NCBI GenBank assembly: GCA_016869835.1
Contig: VGDH01000011.1
Span: 1 to 39,213, forward strand
Direction: 5' to 3'
Source of the DNA: Alphaproteobacteria bacterium
GTDB lineage: Bacteria > Pseudomonadota > Alphaproteobacteria > Rhodobacterales > Rhodobacteraceae
DNA: 39,213 nt
This document shows positions 16,185 through 26,046 of the stretch, piece after piece; position 1 is the stretch's first letter, and the number at the start of each line of letters is the position of its first letter. The position numbers and the translations under genes were made by a program. The notes beneath the pieces were generated by a model. It saw nothing but the letters and a program-made list of their open reading frames with translations, was not told the origin of the DNA and searched no databases.

Positions 16185-17057
16185 TCAGGCCATGGCCTGC
16201 CGCCGTGCGCCCATCACCGCATTGCCCATGACGGCAATCAGCACCATGGCCCCGCCGATCAGCGTCGACTGGCTAGCAGTTTCCCCCAAGAGCAGCCAGA
16301 CCCAGATCGGCGCGAGGATGTTTTCGATCGAGGACATCAGCGTCAGTTCCGCCGTGGGCAGGGCCCGCGACCCGAAGGTGTAAAGCACCATGCCGCCGGT
16401 CAGCACCACCGCCCCCAGCGCCATGGACACCGCGATGTCATGGGAATTGGCGGCGACCGTCTGGCCCATCATGGGCGCCAATCCAAAGGCCGCGATCATC
16501 GACAGGATGCCGCCCAGAAGTACCGTCGGCAGGCTGTCCTCGACATGGCCCCAGCGCAAGCTGACGGAAAACACCGCAAAGCCTGCGGCGGAAACAAGTG
16601 CTGCGATATTGCCGTCCATCCGGCCGCCTTCGATACCGCCGCCGATCATCACGAAAATGCCAAGCCCGGCCAGTGCCATCGCCACCCATGTGGTCAGCGC
16701 GACCCGTTCGCCAAGGACGATCCAGCCGAGAAGGGCGGCAAAGAAGGGCGCGGCAGAGTATAGAAAGACGGCATTTGCCACGGTCGTCGCCTGCAGCGCA
16801 TAGATTGCCCCGGCATAGGCCGCGACCAGACCAAGCGCACCGATGAAGCCCGGCAGACCTTGCGCCCGCAGGCCCTGCCAGACCTTGCCGCCGGTTCTCC
16901 AGTACAGAAAGGCATAAAGCACCGGCAAAAGCCCGGCTGAGCGCCAGAACATCACAGACGCTGCCCCGGCCTCATCAATCTGGCGCACGACAAGGCCGAT
17001 GGTGGACCACAGCACGCCTGCGCCCAAAACCAGTGCCACGCCTTTACCATAGGTCAT
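16185..17057 (-). CDS. EamA/DMT-superfamily transporter
   Basis: 290 residues with two EamA repeats of five helices each. The first starts GVALVLGAGVLWSTIGLVVRQ and the second IAALVSAAGFAVFSVSLRWG. The C-terminal MSSIENILAPIWVWLLLGE is the typical EamA signature at the end of repeat two. These inner-membrane proteins usually export amino acids or related metabolites. It precedes the amidase gene on the same strand, with 62 bp between its start and the amidase stop. Substrate unknown. Confidence 0.9.
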   Translation of the reverse strand: MTYGKGVALVLGAGVLWSTIGLVVRQIDEAGAASVMFWRSAGLLPVLYAFLYWRTGGKVWQGLRAQGLPGFIGALGLVAAYAGAIYALQATTVANAVFLYSAAPFFAALLGWIVLGERVALTTWVAMALAGLGIFVMIGGGIEGGRMDGNIAALVSAAGFAVFSVSLRWGHVEDSLPTVLLGGILSMIAAFGLAPMMGQTVAANSHDIAVSMALGAVVLTGGMVLYTFGSRALPTAELTLMSSIENILAPIWVWLLLGETASQSTLIGGAMVLIAVMGNAVMGARRQAMA

Positions 17058-17119
17058 GCCCGTTCCCCTTTTTTGCAGAAGGCAGGGAAGGGGTGGGCGG
17101 GTCTGTCCTGATTGCGACG

Positions 17120-18499
17120 CTATAGGGCGGGGATGGGCGACGGGGCCAGAACCTCGCCCGCCTGCAACAGAAGATCCTCGCGGAACTGGTCGGCCACCAG
17201 CTGCACGCCAAGGGGGGCGGTGCCATGCATGCCCGTGGTGACGGCAAGGCCGGGCAGGCCCATGAAGGGCGTAGCGATCAGCGGGGTCTGCGCATGCAGG
17301 ACCGCGTCGAAGTCGGCTGGAGAGGCCACGTCACGGTGGTCGGTGAAGGGCAGCTCGCCCGAAACCGGGCAGAGGACCAAGGGCCATTCGGCAAGGAAGG
17401 ACCGCCACAGCCGCGTTAGCCGCGCGCGGGATTTGAGCGTCTCCATCAGCGCGGTCATGTCGATCTCGGGGCAATGGCGCGTCATCTGTGCATAAACGAC
17501 ATTCGCGTCGGGGTCGTTTTCGGCGCGCAGGTTTGTGAGGCCGGAATGGCGAAACTCGGCCATCCAGAGGCGCAGTTGCAGGGCCATCGCCTCGGCCCAG
17601 GGTGGGGTTTCAACGGCCTCCACCGTATAGCCCGCCGCGCGAAGCGTCTCGGCCGCGGCGCGGAGCGCGGCGCGGATGGGGGCGGCGACCGTCATGCCGT
17701 CAGGGGCCTCGACATAGGCCACGCGGCGCGGAGCGGGCGGGCCAGAGAGCGGCATCGGCTGATACCACGGGTCGCGGGGATCGGGCGCGGCTATGGCGGC
17801 GAGCGACAGCCGCAGGTCGGGGATCGACCGGGCCAAGGGGCCAGAGACGGCCATGAGTTGCGCCCCTATCAGCCGATCCCCGCCGGTTGCGTTGAAGGCG
17901 GGCACCCGCCCTAAGGACGGGCGCAGGCCATGCACACCGCAGGCAAAAGCCGGATAGCGGATGGAGCCTGCGATATCGGTGCCATGGGCGATGGACCCCA
18001 TGCCGATTGCCACAGCCGCCCCCGCGCCGCCCGAAGAACCGCCGGGCGTCAAGCCTGCGTCATGGGGGTTCCGTGTCGCCCCATGCAGCCCGTTGCGGGT
18101 GAACCAGCGCAAGGAAAAGGCAGGCGTGTTGGTGCGCCCGACGATCACCGCGCCTGCGCGGCGCAGGTTCGCCACCACGGGGTTATCTTCTGTGGCGATC
18201 AGGTCTTTCTGGGTCAGCAGACCATTGGTCGTGGCATGGCCCGCCTGATCGACGATCACCTTGACCGTCACCGGCACGCCCGCCAAGGGGCCGGGGTTCT
18301 CGCCTCGGGCAAGGGCCGCATCCACCGCATCGGCGGCAGCCCGCGCCTCGTCAGGCATGTGCTGCACGATAGCGTTCAGCACGGGGTTTTTCGCGTCGAT
18401 CCGGGCCAGCGTGGCAAGAGCAACCTCACGCGCCGAAACCTCGCGCCGGGCGATCAGGGCGGCGGTTTCCGTCGCGGTCAGTTGGGCCAGATCGGTCAT
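17120..18499 (-). CDS. Amidase (amidase-signature family)
   Basis: 459 residues. The Ser-cisSer-Lys triad is visible: Lys in VTVKVIVD (~80), the cis-Ser in GLTPGGSSGGAGAA (~155) and the nucleophile in GTDIAGSIRYPA (~180). The family hydrolyses amides, or is the GatA subunit when paired with gatB/gatC, which are absent here. The start abuts the stop of the GhrA-like gene with no gap, so the two are cotranscribed. Physiological substrate unknown; the setting suggests a catabolic amide-hydrolysing role. Confidence 0.9.
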   Translation of the reverse strand: MTDLAQLTATETAALIARREVSAREVALATLARIDAKNPVLNAIVQHMPDEARAAADAVDAALARGENPGPLAGVPVTVKVIVDQAGHATTNGLLTQKDLIATEDNPVVANLRRAGAVIVGRTNTPAFSLRWFTRNGLHGATRNPHDAGLTPGGSSGGAGAAVAIGMGSIAHGTDIAGSIRYPAFACGVHGLRPSLGRVPAFNATGGDRLIGAQLMAVSGPLARSIPDLRLSLAAIAAPDPRDPWYQPMPLSGPPAPRRVAYVEAPDGMTVAAPIRAALRAAAETLRAAGYTVEAVETPPWAEAMALQLRLWMAEFRHSGLTNLRAENDPDANVVYAQMTRHCPEIDMTALMETLKSRARLTRLWRSFLAEWPLVLCPVSGELPFTDHRDVASPADFDAVLHAQTPLIATPFMGLPGLAVTTGMHGTAPLGVQLVADQFREDLLLQAGEVLAPSPIPAL

Positions 18500-19432
18500 T
18501 CAATAGCCCCGCTTGCGGTCGACAAGGTTGATAAACGGCTCGCTCGCCTCGCCGCGGCGGATGTTTTCGGCAATCACCTCGGCCGATGTATCGGGACGGG
18601 TATCGGCGGCGATATGGGGGGTGACGGTGACGCGGGGATGGGCCCAGAACGGATGGTCCCGGGGCAGGGGCTCAACCCGGAATACGTCCAGCGTCGCATG
18701 GCCGATCTGGCCACTGTCCAGCGCGGCCAAGAGCGCCTCATCGTCGATCAGCGCCCCGCGACCGGGGTTCAGGATGACCGCGCCGGGCTTCATCCAGCCA
18801 AGGGTTTCGGCGTTCAGCGTGTTTTCGGTTTCCGGCGTGCGGGGCAGCAGCGTGACGACGATATCCGCGCCCCGAAGCGCGGCTTTCAGCCCGTCGCGGC
18901 CATGATGGGTGACGAGGCCGGGAAGGGATTTCGGGCTGCGCGACCAGCCCTCGACATGGAACTGCAGCGACTGAAGCGCGCGGGCCGAAGCCTCGCCCAA
19001 GGCGCCGGTGCCCAGCATGGCGACCTTGCGGTCGCGCGCGAGGGGCGGGCAATCGGGGTTCCAGATGCGGTTCGGGTTGACGATATAGGCGTCCAGCCCA
19101 AGGTGGTGGCGCAGGGCATGGCCCAGCACCCATTCCACCATGCCCATGGTGAGCGCCGGGTCCACCATGCGGCAGAGGGGCTGGGTGAGCGTTGCATTGC
19201 CCACAATCCGCTCAACGCCGGCCCAGAGGCTGAGCACGGCCTTGCAGCGCGTATAGGGCGTGAAATCCTGAAGCGCGGCCGAAGGGGCATAGACGATATA
19301 GTCTACGCTTTCCGGCGCGGCCTCTTGCACCAGATCGGCGGCAACGCCCGCCGTGGCCAGCGCTGCCATCAGCGGGTCGCGATAGCGCTCCCAATTGCCG
19401 GGGCCTGCGGCCATGAGAATGGTAAGGGTCAT
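18500..19432 (-). CDS. 2-hydroxyacid dehydrogenase, GhrA-like glyoxylate/hydroxypyruvate reductase
   Basis: 310 residues. The nucleotide-binding AMLGTGALGEASARALQ lies near residue 137. Catalytic residues: Arg in LNPGRGALIDDEALL, acidic residue in TLDVFRVEPLP, and His in VTVTPHIAADT. LSLWAGVERI and the overall length fit GhrA (glyoxylate/hydroxypyruvate reductase A) rather than GyaR. Expected cytoplasmic reaction: NADPH-dependent reduction of glyoxylate to glycolate. The amidase gene follows directly. It is the second hydroxyacid dehydrogenase in the window (see 4323-5309). Confidence 0.88.
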   Translation of the reverse strand: MTLTILMAAGPGNWERYRDPLMAALATAGVAADLVQEAAPESVDYIVYAPSAALQDFTPYTRCKAVLSLWAGVERIVGNATLTQPLCRMVDPALTMGMVEWVLGHALRHHLGLDAYIVNPNRIWNPDCPPLARDRKVAMLGTGALGEASARALQSLQFHVEGWSRSPKSLPGLVTHHGRDGLKAALRGADIVVTLLPRTPETENTLNAETLGWMKPGAVILNPGRGALIDDEALLAALDSGQIGHATLDVFRVEPLPRDHPFWAHPRVTVTPHIAADTRPDTSAEVIAENIRRGEASEPFINLVDRKRGY

Positions 19433-19499
19433 GCGGCGCCTCCGTTCGTCCTGGCGGGACGCTAGGCGAGAGCGCGACGATAGGAAAGCCCGGAACGAC

Positions 19500-20639
19500 T
19501 TACCTCAACCTGTGCACAATCGCGCTTTGCACCAGACCGAAGGCCAACATGATGACGAGCGTGGCCGAGCCGCCATAGCTGAGCAGCGGCAAGGGCACCC
19601 CGACGACCGGGGCCATGCCCATGACCATGGCCAGGTTGATGACTAGATACAGGAAGAAGTTCACGGCCACCCCGATGATCAGCAACTGGCTGAACCGGTC
19701 CCGGTTCTGGATGACGGCGACGATCAGGAAGATCAGGATCAGCGCGTAAAGCACCAAAAGCGAGAAGGCCCCGACAAAGCCGAACTCTTCGGCCAGGGTG
19801 GTGAAGATGAAGTCGGTGTGCTTTTCGGGCAGGAAGTTCAGCCGGCTTTGCGTGCCCTGCATGAAGCCTTTGCCGGCCCAGCCGCCAGACCCCAGCGCGA
19901 TCTTGGCCTGAATGATGTTATAGCCCGCGCCCAAGGGGTCAGCCGAGGGGTTCAGGAAGGTGTCGATCCGGGTATATTGGTAATTGTGCAGCAATTGCCA
20001 TGGCGTGCCGCGCGTCAGGAACACGGCCGCCACGGCCGCAATCACCATGGCCAGCACTGCCCCGAAATACCACAGGCTGACGCCGGCCGCGAACATCACC
20101 GCCGCCCCCACCACCAGAAGCATGATCGAGGTGCCAAGGTTCGGCTGCATCAGAACCAGAATGGTCGGCGCGACGATCAGCGCCACCGGGATCAAGACCC
20201 AAAGCGGGCGCGAGATCTTCTTGTCGTCCAGCATGTCGTAATAGCTGGCCAGTGCCATGACCAGCGTGACCTTCATCAACTCGGACGGTTGCAACCGCAT
20301 GAAGCCCAGATCGATCCAGCGCTGCGCCCCCATGCCGACCGAGCCGAAGAATTCGACGGCCAGCAGCAATAGCATCGACACGCCATAGGCAAAGCCCGAC
20401 ATGGACCGCCAGAACCAGATCGGCGTGAAGGCGACGATGAACATCACCACAAGCCCAAGCACATAGCGTTTCATCTGCGGCTCGGCCCAGACCTCCAGCC
20501 GACCGCCGGAAATGGAATAGAGCATCAGCCAGCCGATGGCCGCCACCGCCGTAACCACCAGAAGCAGCGCCCAGTTGAGCGCAAAGACCTTGGAAAATCC
20601 GGTCGGGGCGGTCTTGACGCGATATTCCAGAAAGCTCAT
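19500..20639 (-). CDS. rodA: Rod-shape peptidoglycan glycosyltransferase RodA
   Basis: A 379-residue SEDS-family protein with about ten membrane helices. It contains VGMGAQRWIDLGFMRLQPSELMKV, the SEDS signature, MQPNLGTSIMLL, and the C-terminal VGVPLPLLSYGGSATLVIM motif. RodA polymerises lipid II into glycan strands during elongation together with PBP2. I start it at MSFLEY (20639); the frame is open upstream but lies within mrdA. The gap to the mrdA stop is 13 bp. Last gene of the mre/mrd cluster. Confidence 0.96.
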   Translation of the reverse strand: MSFLEYRVKTAPTGFSKVFALNWALLLVVTAVAAIGWLMLYSISGGRLEVWAEPQMKRYVLGLVVMFIVAFTPIWFWRSMSGFAYGVSMLLLLAVEFFGSVGMGAQRWIDLGFMRLQPSELMKVTLVMALASYYDMLDDKKISRPLWVLIPVALIVAPTILVLMQPNLGTSIMLLVVGAAVMFAAGVSLWYFGAVLAMVIAAVAAVFLTRGTPWQLLHNYQYTRIDTFLNPSADPLGAGYNIIQAKIALGSGGWAGKGFMQGTQSRLNFLPEKHTDFIFTTLAEEFGFVGAFSLLVLYALILIFLIVAVIQNRDRFSQLLIIGVAVNFFLYLVINLAMVMGMAPVVGVPLPLLSYGGSATLVIMLAFGLVQSAIVHRLR

Positions 20640-20652
20640 GCCCGCAGCCCCC

Positions 20653-22596
20653 TCAGGTTTCCGAGGGGCCGGGATAGCGGCCGTCATCGTCGCGCAGCAG
20701 AAGCGAGCTGAGCAGGCTGTCCATCCGGCCGCGCTGATCGGCCGGATAGGCGTCAAGCGGCGGCACGGCACCGTAAAGGGCGCGCAAAAGCGCGTCGCGC
20801 GCAATAGGGGCGGCCGCCGTTGACCCGCCGCCGCCATGTTCCACCACCACCGACACCGCATAGCGCGGATTGTCATAGGGGGCATAGCCGACGAACAGCG
20901 CATGGTCGCGCCGGTTCCACGGCAGTTGATCGTTCGACATCACACCGCTGGCCCGTTCGGCGGCCGAGATGTTGCGTACCTGAGATGTGCCGCTCTTGCC
21001 CGCCATGCGCAACCCATCCGCCACGATGCGCGAGGACCGCGCGGTGCCGCCGGCCTCGTTCATCACCGCATCCATGCCGTGCAGGACCGCAGTCAGGTTC
21101 GAGGTGGACAGACCCAGCGGCTCGGCCGGTTCGACCGGGATTTCGCGGCCATCAATGGCGCGCACCAGCCGAGGCTTGACCGCGCGCCCCGAGGCCAGCC
21201 GCGCCGTCATCACCGCCAGTTGCAGGGGCGAGGACAAGACATAGCCTTGACCGATCGAGGCGTTGATCGTATCGCCGATGCGCCATTCGGCCTGATGACG
21301 CTCCATCTTCCAGCCCTTGTCGGGCATGTTGCCTTCGGTAATGGCCGACATTGGCAGATCATGGCGGATGCCAAGGCCCAGTCGGCGACCCATTTCGGCG
21401 ATCTTGTCGATGCCGACCTTCAGCGCCACCTCGTAGTAATAAACGTCACAGCTTTCCGACAGGCTGCGCTCAAGATCCACCGCGCCATGACCGCCGCGCC
21501 GCCAGCAGTGGAACCTGCGCCCGCCCGATTCAAAATGCCCGGGGCAGCGGACGGTGGTCTCGGGGGTGATCACGCCTTCTTCCAGGGCCGCCAGCGCCGT
21601 GACCATCTTGAAGGTCGATCCGGGCGGATAGGCGCCCTGCACCGCCTTGTTGGCCAAGGGGCGGTGGTCATGGTCCATCAGATAGCGGAAATCGGTGTTG
21701 GAAATCCCGCGCACGAAAAGGTTGGGGTCGAACGAGGGCGAGGAGACGGCCGCGATAATGTCACCGTTGGTCACATCCATGACGATGCAAGAGGCGCTTT
21801 CCTCACCCAACCGGGCCTGGATGAAGTTCTGAACCCCTGCATCAATGGTCAGATGCACGTCGCTGCCCGCCTGGCCTTCGATCCGGTCCAGCTCGCGCAT
21901 GACGCGGCCGATGTGGTTGACCTCGATCCGCTTGGTGCCAGCCGTGCCGCGCAGCGTATCTTCAAGCCAGCGTTCCACCCCGACCTTGCCGATCTGGAAT
22001 TTCGGGATCTGAAGCACCGGATCGGGGTTTTCGACCCCTTCAAGGACCTTTTCCGATACCGGCCCGACATAGCCCAGAACATGGGCAAAATCGGCATCGC
22101 GCGGATAGACTCTGGACATGCCGGTTTCGGGCGTGACACCGGGCAGGGCCGGGGCGTTCAGCGCCACGCGCGAAAACTCTTCCCAGTTGAGCCGGTCCTT
22201 GACGGTGATCGGCACGAAAGAGCTGTTCTTCTTCAAGGCCTCCAGCGCATCGTCAAGATCGGACCGGGTCAGGGGAATGACATGGCTAAGCCGGTTCAGC
22301 ACCGCCTCGACGTCGCCGGCATCCTCGCGCGTCATCACCACGCGGTAGTTCTGTTCATTCTCGGCCAGCACCTTGCCGTGACGGTCATGGATCACACCAC
22401 GGATCGGCGGCAGGAGACGGATCGAGATGCGGTTTTCCTCGGCCAGCAGGCGGAACTGGTCGGCCTGCTCGATGCCGAGATAGCGCATGCGCGCGCCCAG
22501 GGCGACAAACATCGCCGCCATCCCCCCGCTAAGCAAAAGCGCCCGGCGGGTGACGCGGCGCGCGCTGGCCTCATTGTCGCGCGCAACCCGTTTCAC
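20653..22596 (-). CDS. mrdA: Penicillin-binding protein 2 (elongation transpeptidase)
   Basis: 647 residues from a GTG start at 22596 that overlaps the mreD stop (GTGA). One N-terminal membrane helix (ALLLSGGMAAMFVALGARM) precedes the PBP dimerisation domain (RLLPPIRGVIHDRHGKVLAENE) and the transpeptidase domain. The catalytic Ser is in YPPGSTFKMVTA (SxxK, ~327), the second motif near SESCDVYYYE, and the third is GKSGTSQV (~533). It cross-links peptidoglycan in the elongasome with RodA and MreBCD. Complete and of normal length. Confidence 0.96.
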   Translation of the reverse strand: MKRVARDNEASARRVTRRALLLSGGMAAMFVALGARMRYLGIEQADQFRLLAEENRISIRLLPPIRGVIHDRHGKVLAENEQNYRVVMTREDAGDVEAVLNRLSHVIPLTRSDLDDALEALKKNSSFVPITVKDRLNWEEFSRVALNAPALPGVTPETGMSRVYPRDADFAHVLGYVGPVSEKVLEGVENPDPVLQIPKFQIGKVGVERWLEDTLRGTAGTKRIEVNHIGRVMRELDRIEGQAGSDVHLTIDAGVQNFIQARLGEESASCIVMDVTNGDIIAAVSSPSFDPNLFVRGISNTDFRYLMDHDHRPLANKAVQGAYPPGSTFKMVTALAALEEGVITPETTVRCPGHFESGGRRFHCWRRGGHGAVDLERSLSESCDVYYYEVALKVGIDKIAEMGRRLGLGIRHDLPMSAITEGNMPDKGWKMERHQAEWRIGDTINASIGQGYVLSSPLQLAVMTARLASGRAVKPRLVRAIDGREIPVEPAEPLGLSTSNLTAVLHGMDAVMNEAGGTARSSRIVADGLRMAGKSGTSQVRNISAAERASGVMSNDQLPWNRRDHALFVGYAPYDNPRYAVSVVVEHGGGGSTAAAPIARDALLRALYGAVPPLDAYPADQRGRMDSLLSSLLLRDDDGRYPGPSET

Positions 22597-23183
22597 AGCC
22601 GCCTCCCATATGCGTCCACCTCGCCCATGGCGGGTTTGTAAAGGTGCAGCACCGCGCGGGAAAGGAACACCACCAGCGGGTAACACAGGATTGACCAGAT
22701 CACCTGCACCAGCGCAAAGCCGAAGGGCGGCTGCGGCAGAAGGACAAGGCCAAAGCCGATGCGATACAGGATCAGCATCGCCACCATCATCGCCGAAACC
22801 AAAAGCCATTCGACGCCGAAGTTCAGCTCGCGCGTCAAGGCCACCCGGCTGCGGATGAACTCCGAGGCGATGACGACAAGCGCGGTCCAAAGCCCCGGCG
22901 GACGCAAGAGCACGATATCCTCCAACAGGACCACGCCTGCAATCAGCAGGCTCGGCAGGTAATCGGGCCGCCGCATGGTCCAGGCGAAGATGATGCACAG
23001 CAACAGATCCGGGCCGGGCATATGGGCCAGCCAGTCCATCGCGCGACACCAGCCGTCCTGAGGGGCGCAGCTTGCCGTTTCAGGCAGCCCCATCGGCAAG
23101 AGACGCAGGAACAGGAACAAGAGCGCCAGCGCCACGAACAGCACCCGGTGCAGCCAGATGTCGCGGTTGGCAGGGTCAATCAT
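22593..23183 (-). CDS. mreD: Rod shape-determining protein MreD
   Basis: 196 residues, mostly hydrophobic, with about five or six membrane helices (VLFVALALLFLFLRLLPM, LLLCIIFAWTM, WLLVSAMMVAMLILY, ICYPLVVFLSRAVLHL-like). MreD is poorly conserved, so the call rests on membrane profile, length and position between mreC (8-bp overlap) and mrdA (4-bp overlap). It is part of the inner-membrane elongation complex. Confidence 0.93.
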   Translation of the reverse strand: MIDPANRDIWLHRVLFVALALLFLFLRLLPMGLPETASCAPQDGWCRAMDWLAHMPGPDLLLCIIFAWTMRRPDYLPSLLIAGVVLLEDIVLLRPPGLWTALVVIASEFIRSRVALTRELNFGVEWLLVSAMMVAMLILYRIGFGLVLLPQPPFGFALVQVIWSILCYPLVVFLSRAVLHLYKPAMGEVDAYGRRL

Positions 23184-24117
23184 TGGCCGCCCCTGCCGTC
23201 GAGGACGTGGCGCCGGGCCGCAGATTGGGCGGGGCAGGGGGGCCCTGCACTTCGGCCGGGTCAGGCGCTAGGAGCGCGCCCTGATCGGTGATCGTCTCAA
23301 GCGCGTGGCTGCGCAAGACGCGCAGGAATTCCAGCCGCTGATAATCGGCCGCCAAGGCGACGCGCAGCCGTTTGTCGGTGCCAAGCACCACCGATCCCAC
23401 AAGAAGCCCGGCCGGGAAAACCCCGCCATCGCCCGACGAAAACACCTGATCGCCCGGCCGCACCTCGGAAAGGTCTTCAAGGAAATCAAGCGGGGGCAGA
23501 TCGCCATTGTCCCCCGACAGAATGGAGCGCTGCCCCGAAGGTTGCACCACCACCGGCACGCGGCTGTTGGCATCGGTCAACAGGATCACCCGGCTGGTTT
23601 TTTCGCCCACCCCCGAGATACGGCCGACAAGGCCCAGCCCGTCCATGGTTGCCCAACCGTCGACGATGCCGTCGCGCGCGCCGACATTCAGCAGCACCGA
23701 CTGACGGAACGGGCTGCCACTGTCTGCCATCACGACGCCGGTGACATGGGTCAGCCGCGGATCAAGCCGCACCTGATTGAGGTCAAGAAGCCGCGCGTTC
23801 TTCTGTTCGAGCTGCAGCGCCGCCTCTTTCCACTGCTTCATCTGCTTCAGCTCTTCGCGCAGCTGCTGGTTCTGGGCCAGAAGCCGTTGGTAGGACTGAA
23901 AATTGTCCATTACATCTGCCGCCCAGGTGACCGGCGCCATCGCCCATTGCATCGAGGGCACAAAGCGGTCGATGAGCGCCGCGCGGAACCGTTCGACGCG
24001 CGGGCTGTCGATGCGCCAGAGCGCAAAGGCCCCGATCAGCGCTAACACCAGAAGGCCCACAAGCACCCGGCGCAGCGGGCGGTGGAATTCTTCGGGATCG
24101 GTCGTGTTGCGGGCCAT
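23176..24117 (-). CDS. mreC: Rod shape-determining protein MreC
   Basis: 313 residues: a short cytoplasmic N-terminus, one membrane helix (VLVGLLVLALIGAFAL), a periplasmic coiled coil (SYQRLLAQNQQLREELKQMKQW, ~75-110) and two beta domains with GLVGRISGVGEKTSRVILLTD and DGGVFPAGLLVGSV. MreC bridges MreB and the PBP2/RodA synthase. A Pro/Ala-rich tail follows. It is separated from mreB by 156 bp that carry a hairpin repeat. Confidence 0.96.
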   Translation of the reverse strand: MARNTTDPEEFHRPLRRVLVGLLVLALIGAFALWRIDSPRVERFRAALIDRFVPSMQWAMAPVTWAADVMDNFQSYQRLLAQNQQLREELKQMKQWKEAALQLEQKNARLLDLNQVRLDPRLTHVTGVVMADSGSPFRQSVLLNVGARDGIVDGWATMDGLGLVGRISGVGEKTSRVILLTDANSRVPVVVQPSGQRSILSGDNGDLPPLDFLEDLSEVRPGDQVFSSGDGGVFPAGLLVGSVVLGTDKRLRVALAADYQRLEFLRVLRSHALETITDQGALLAPDPAEVQGPPAPPNLRPGATSSTAGAAND

Positions 24118-24154
24118 GGGTGCCTGATCTGCTACGGGATCCTAGCGGAAGCCG

Positions 24155-24215
24155 CCGGGGGTTTTGCACCCCCGGACCCCCGCAGGGTATTTAGGCCAAG
24201 ATGAAACACAATTGA
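24155..24215. repeat. GC-hairpin plus GGTATTT intergenic element between mreB and mreC
   Basis: An 8-bp perfect stem CCGGGGGT/ACCCCCGG (24155-24162 with 24168-24175, 5-nt loop) is followed by a C-rich stretch and GCAGGGTATTTAGGCCAAG. In my recollection, intergenic stretches of this make-up are abundant in Rhodobacterales genomes. It sits inside the mreB-mreC transcript and could reduce expression of mreC onward relative to mreB. Confidence 0.6.
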
Positions 24216-24273
24216 AATCAAATCATGCGGCCCAAGACGCGGCCAGGGGGCTTGGACGCTGCCTTTTGGCAGA

Positions 24274-25366
<1,093 letters not shown>

Positions 25367-25430
25367 GAGGCAGGATCTTTGGTATAGGCTGTGAGGCAGG
25401 AAAGGGGAAGGGCCGCAAGGGCGGCTGGCG

Positions 25431-25549
25431 CTAATCCGCCCGAATGACCACTGCTTTATGAAAAGCTACATTTTTCTGCCATCTGATGCCGAAAATCGCG
25501 TCCATGCTTGTCTTTTTCCAACAATAGCCGGTCTTGCCCAAGCGCGTGG
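25431..25549. other. AT-rich intergenic segment between the SRPBCC gene and mreB
   Basis: This gap is clearly lower in GC than the neighbouring genes. On the minus strand it contains a 24-codon open frame (ATG 25505, TAG 25433-25431; MDAIFGIRWQK...) with a weak GGA-type ribosome site. There is no recognised family and no terminator. It could be a remnant, a 5' regulatory segment for mreB, or a small gene. Confidence 0.3.
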
Positions 25550-25993
25550 TCAGTCCGAAATTTCGGGTTCGACCAAAGCCGCAAGTTTGGTCAGAGAGTC
25601 CTGCCAGCCAAGAATGCAGGCTGCCAGCGGGATCATGTCGGGGATGCCTTCCTGCGTGATTTGCACATCGGTGCCGCAGATGACCTCGGCCAGATCGATG
25701 GTCATCTGCATCTCGCCGGGCATGGCCGGATCGTCGAAGCGGTTGGTGCGGCGGATCCGGCGACCTGGCTCCAGCTCCAGATAGCTGCCGCCAAAGCTGT
25801 GCGAATGACCGGTGGTGAAGTTGCGAAAGGACATGTGAAAGCCACCGCCCAGCGTGGCCTCCATCTGGTGCACCGTGGCGATGAAACCACGCGGTGGCAG
25901 CCAGGCGGCATAGGCGTCTGGCTCGGTGAAGGCGCGGTAGATCTTGCCCGGCGCGCAGGTGAAGACACGGTGCAGGCGGACGGTTCCGGGCAT
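25550..25993 (-). CDS. SRPBCC (AHSA1-like) domain protein
   Basis: 147 residues of the START/Bet v1-like fold. KIYRAFTEPDAYAAWLPP near the start and GGSYLELEPGRRIRRTNRFDD in the middle are typical of AHSA1-type proteins, which bind hydrophobic ligands; no catalytic motif is known. GGAG upstream of the ATG at 25993 supports this start. It lies between leuA and mreB on the same strand, 53 bp after leuA. Function unknown. Confidence 0.85.
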   Translation of the reverse strand: MPGTVRLHRVFTCAPGKIYRAFTEPDAYAAWLPPRGFIATVHQMEATLGGGFHMSFRNFTTGHSHSFGGSYLELEPGRRIRRTNRFDDPAMPGEMQMTIDLAEVICGTDVQITQEGIPDMIPLAACILGWQDSLTKLAALVEPEISD

Positions 25994-26046
25994 GGTCTGT
26001 CTCCGAAGGCGGCCGCGCCCCCCGCAAGGTGGCGCGGCCATGGGGG

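Noticed and set aside
17930-19465. Open frame of 511 codons on the plus strand across the amidase and GhrA-like genes
   Set aside because: Antisense shadow; both opposing genes have complete catalytic motifs and the translation resembles no protein family.
20836-22641. Open frame of 601 codons on the plus strand opposite mrdA
   Set aside because: Antisense shadow of a fully conserved PBP2 gene.
24212-24221. TTGAAATCAA as an FNR-type site upstream of mreC
   Set aside because: Spacer of 2 rather than 4 bases; does not fit the family geometry.
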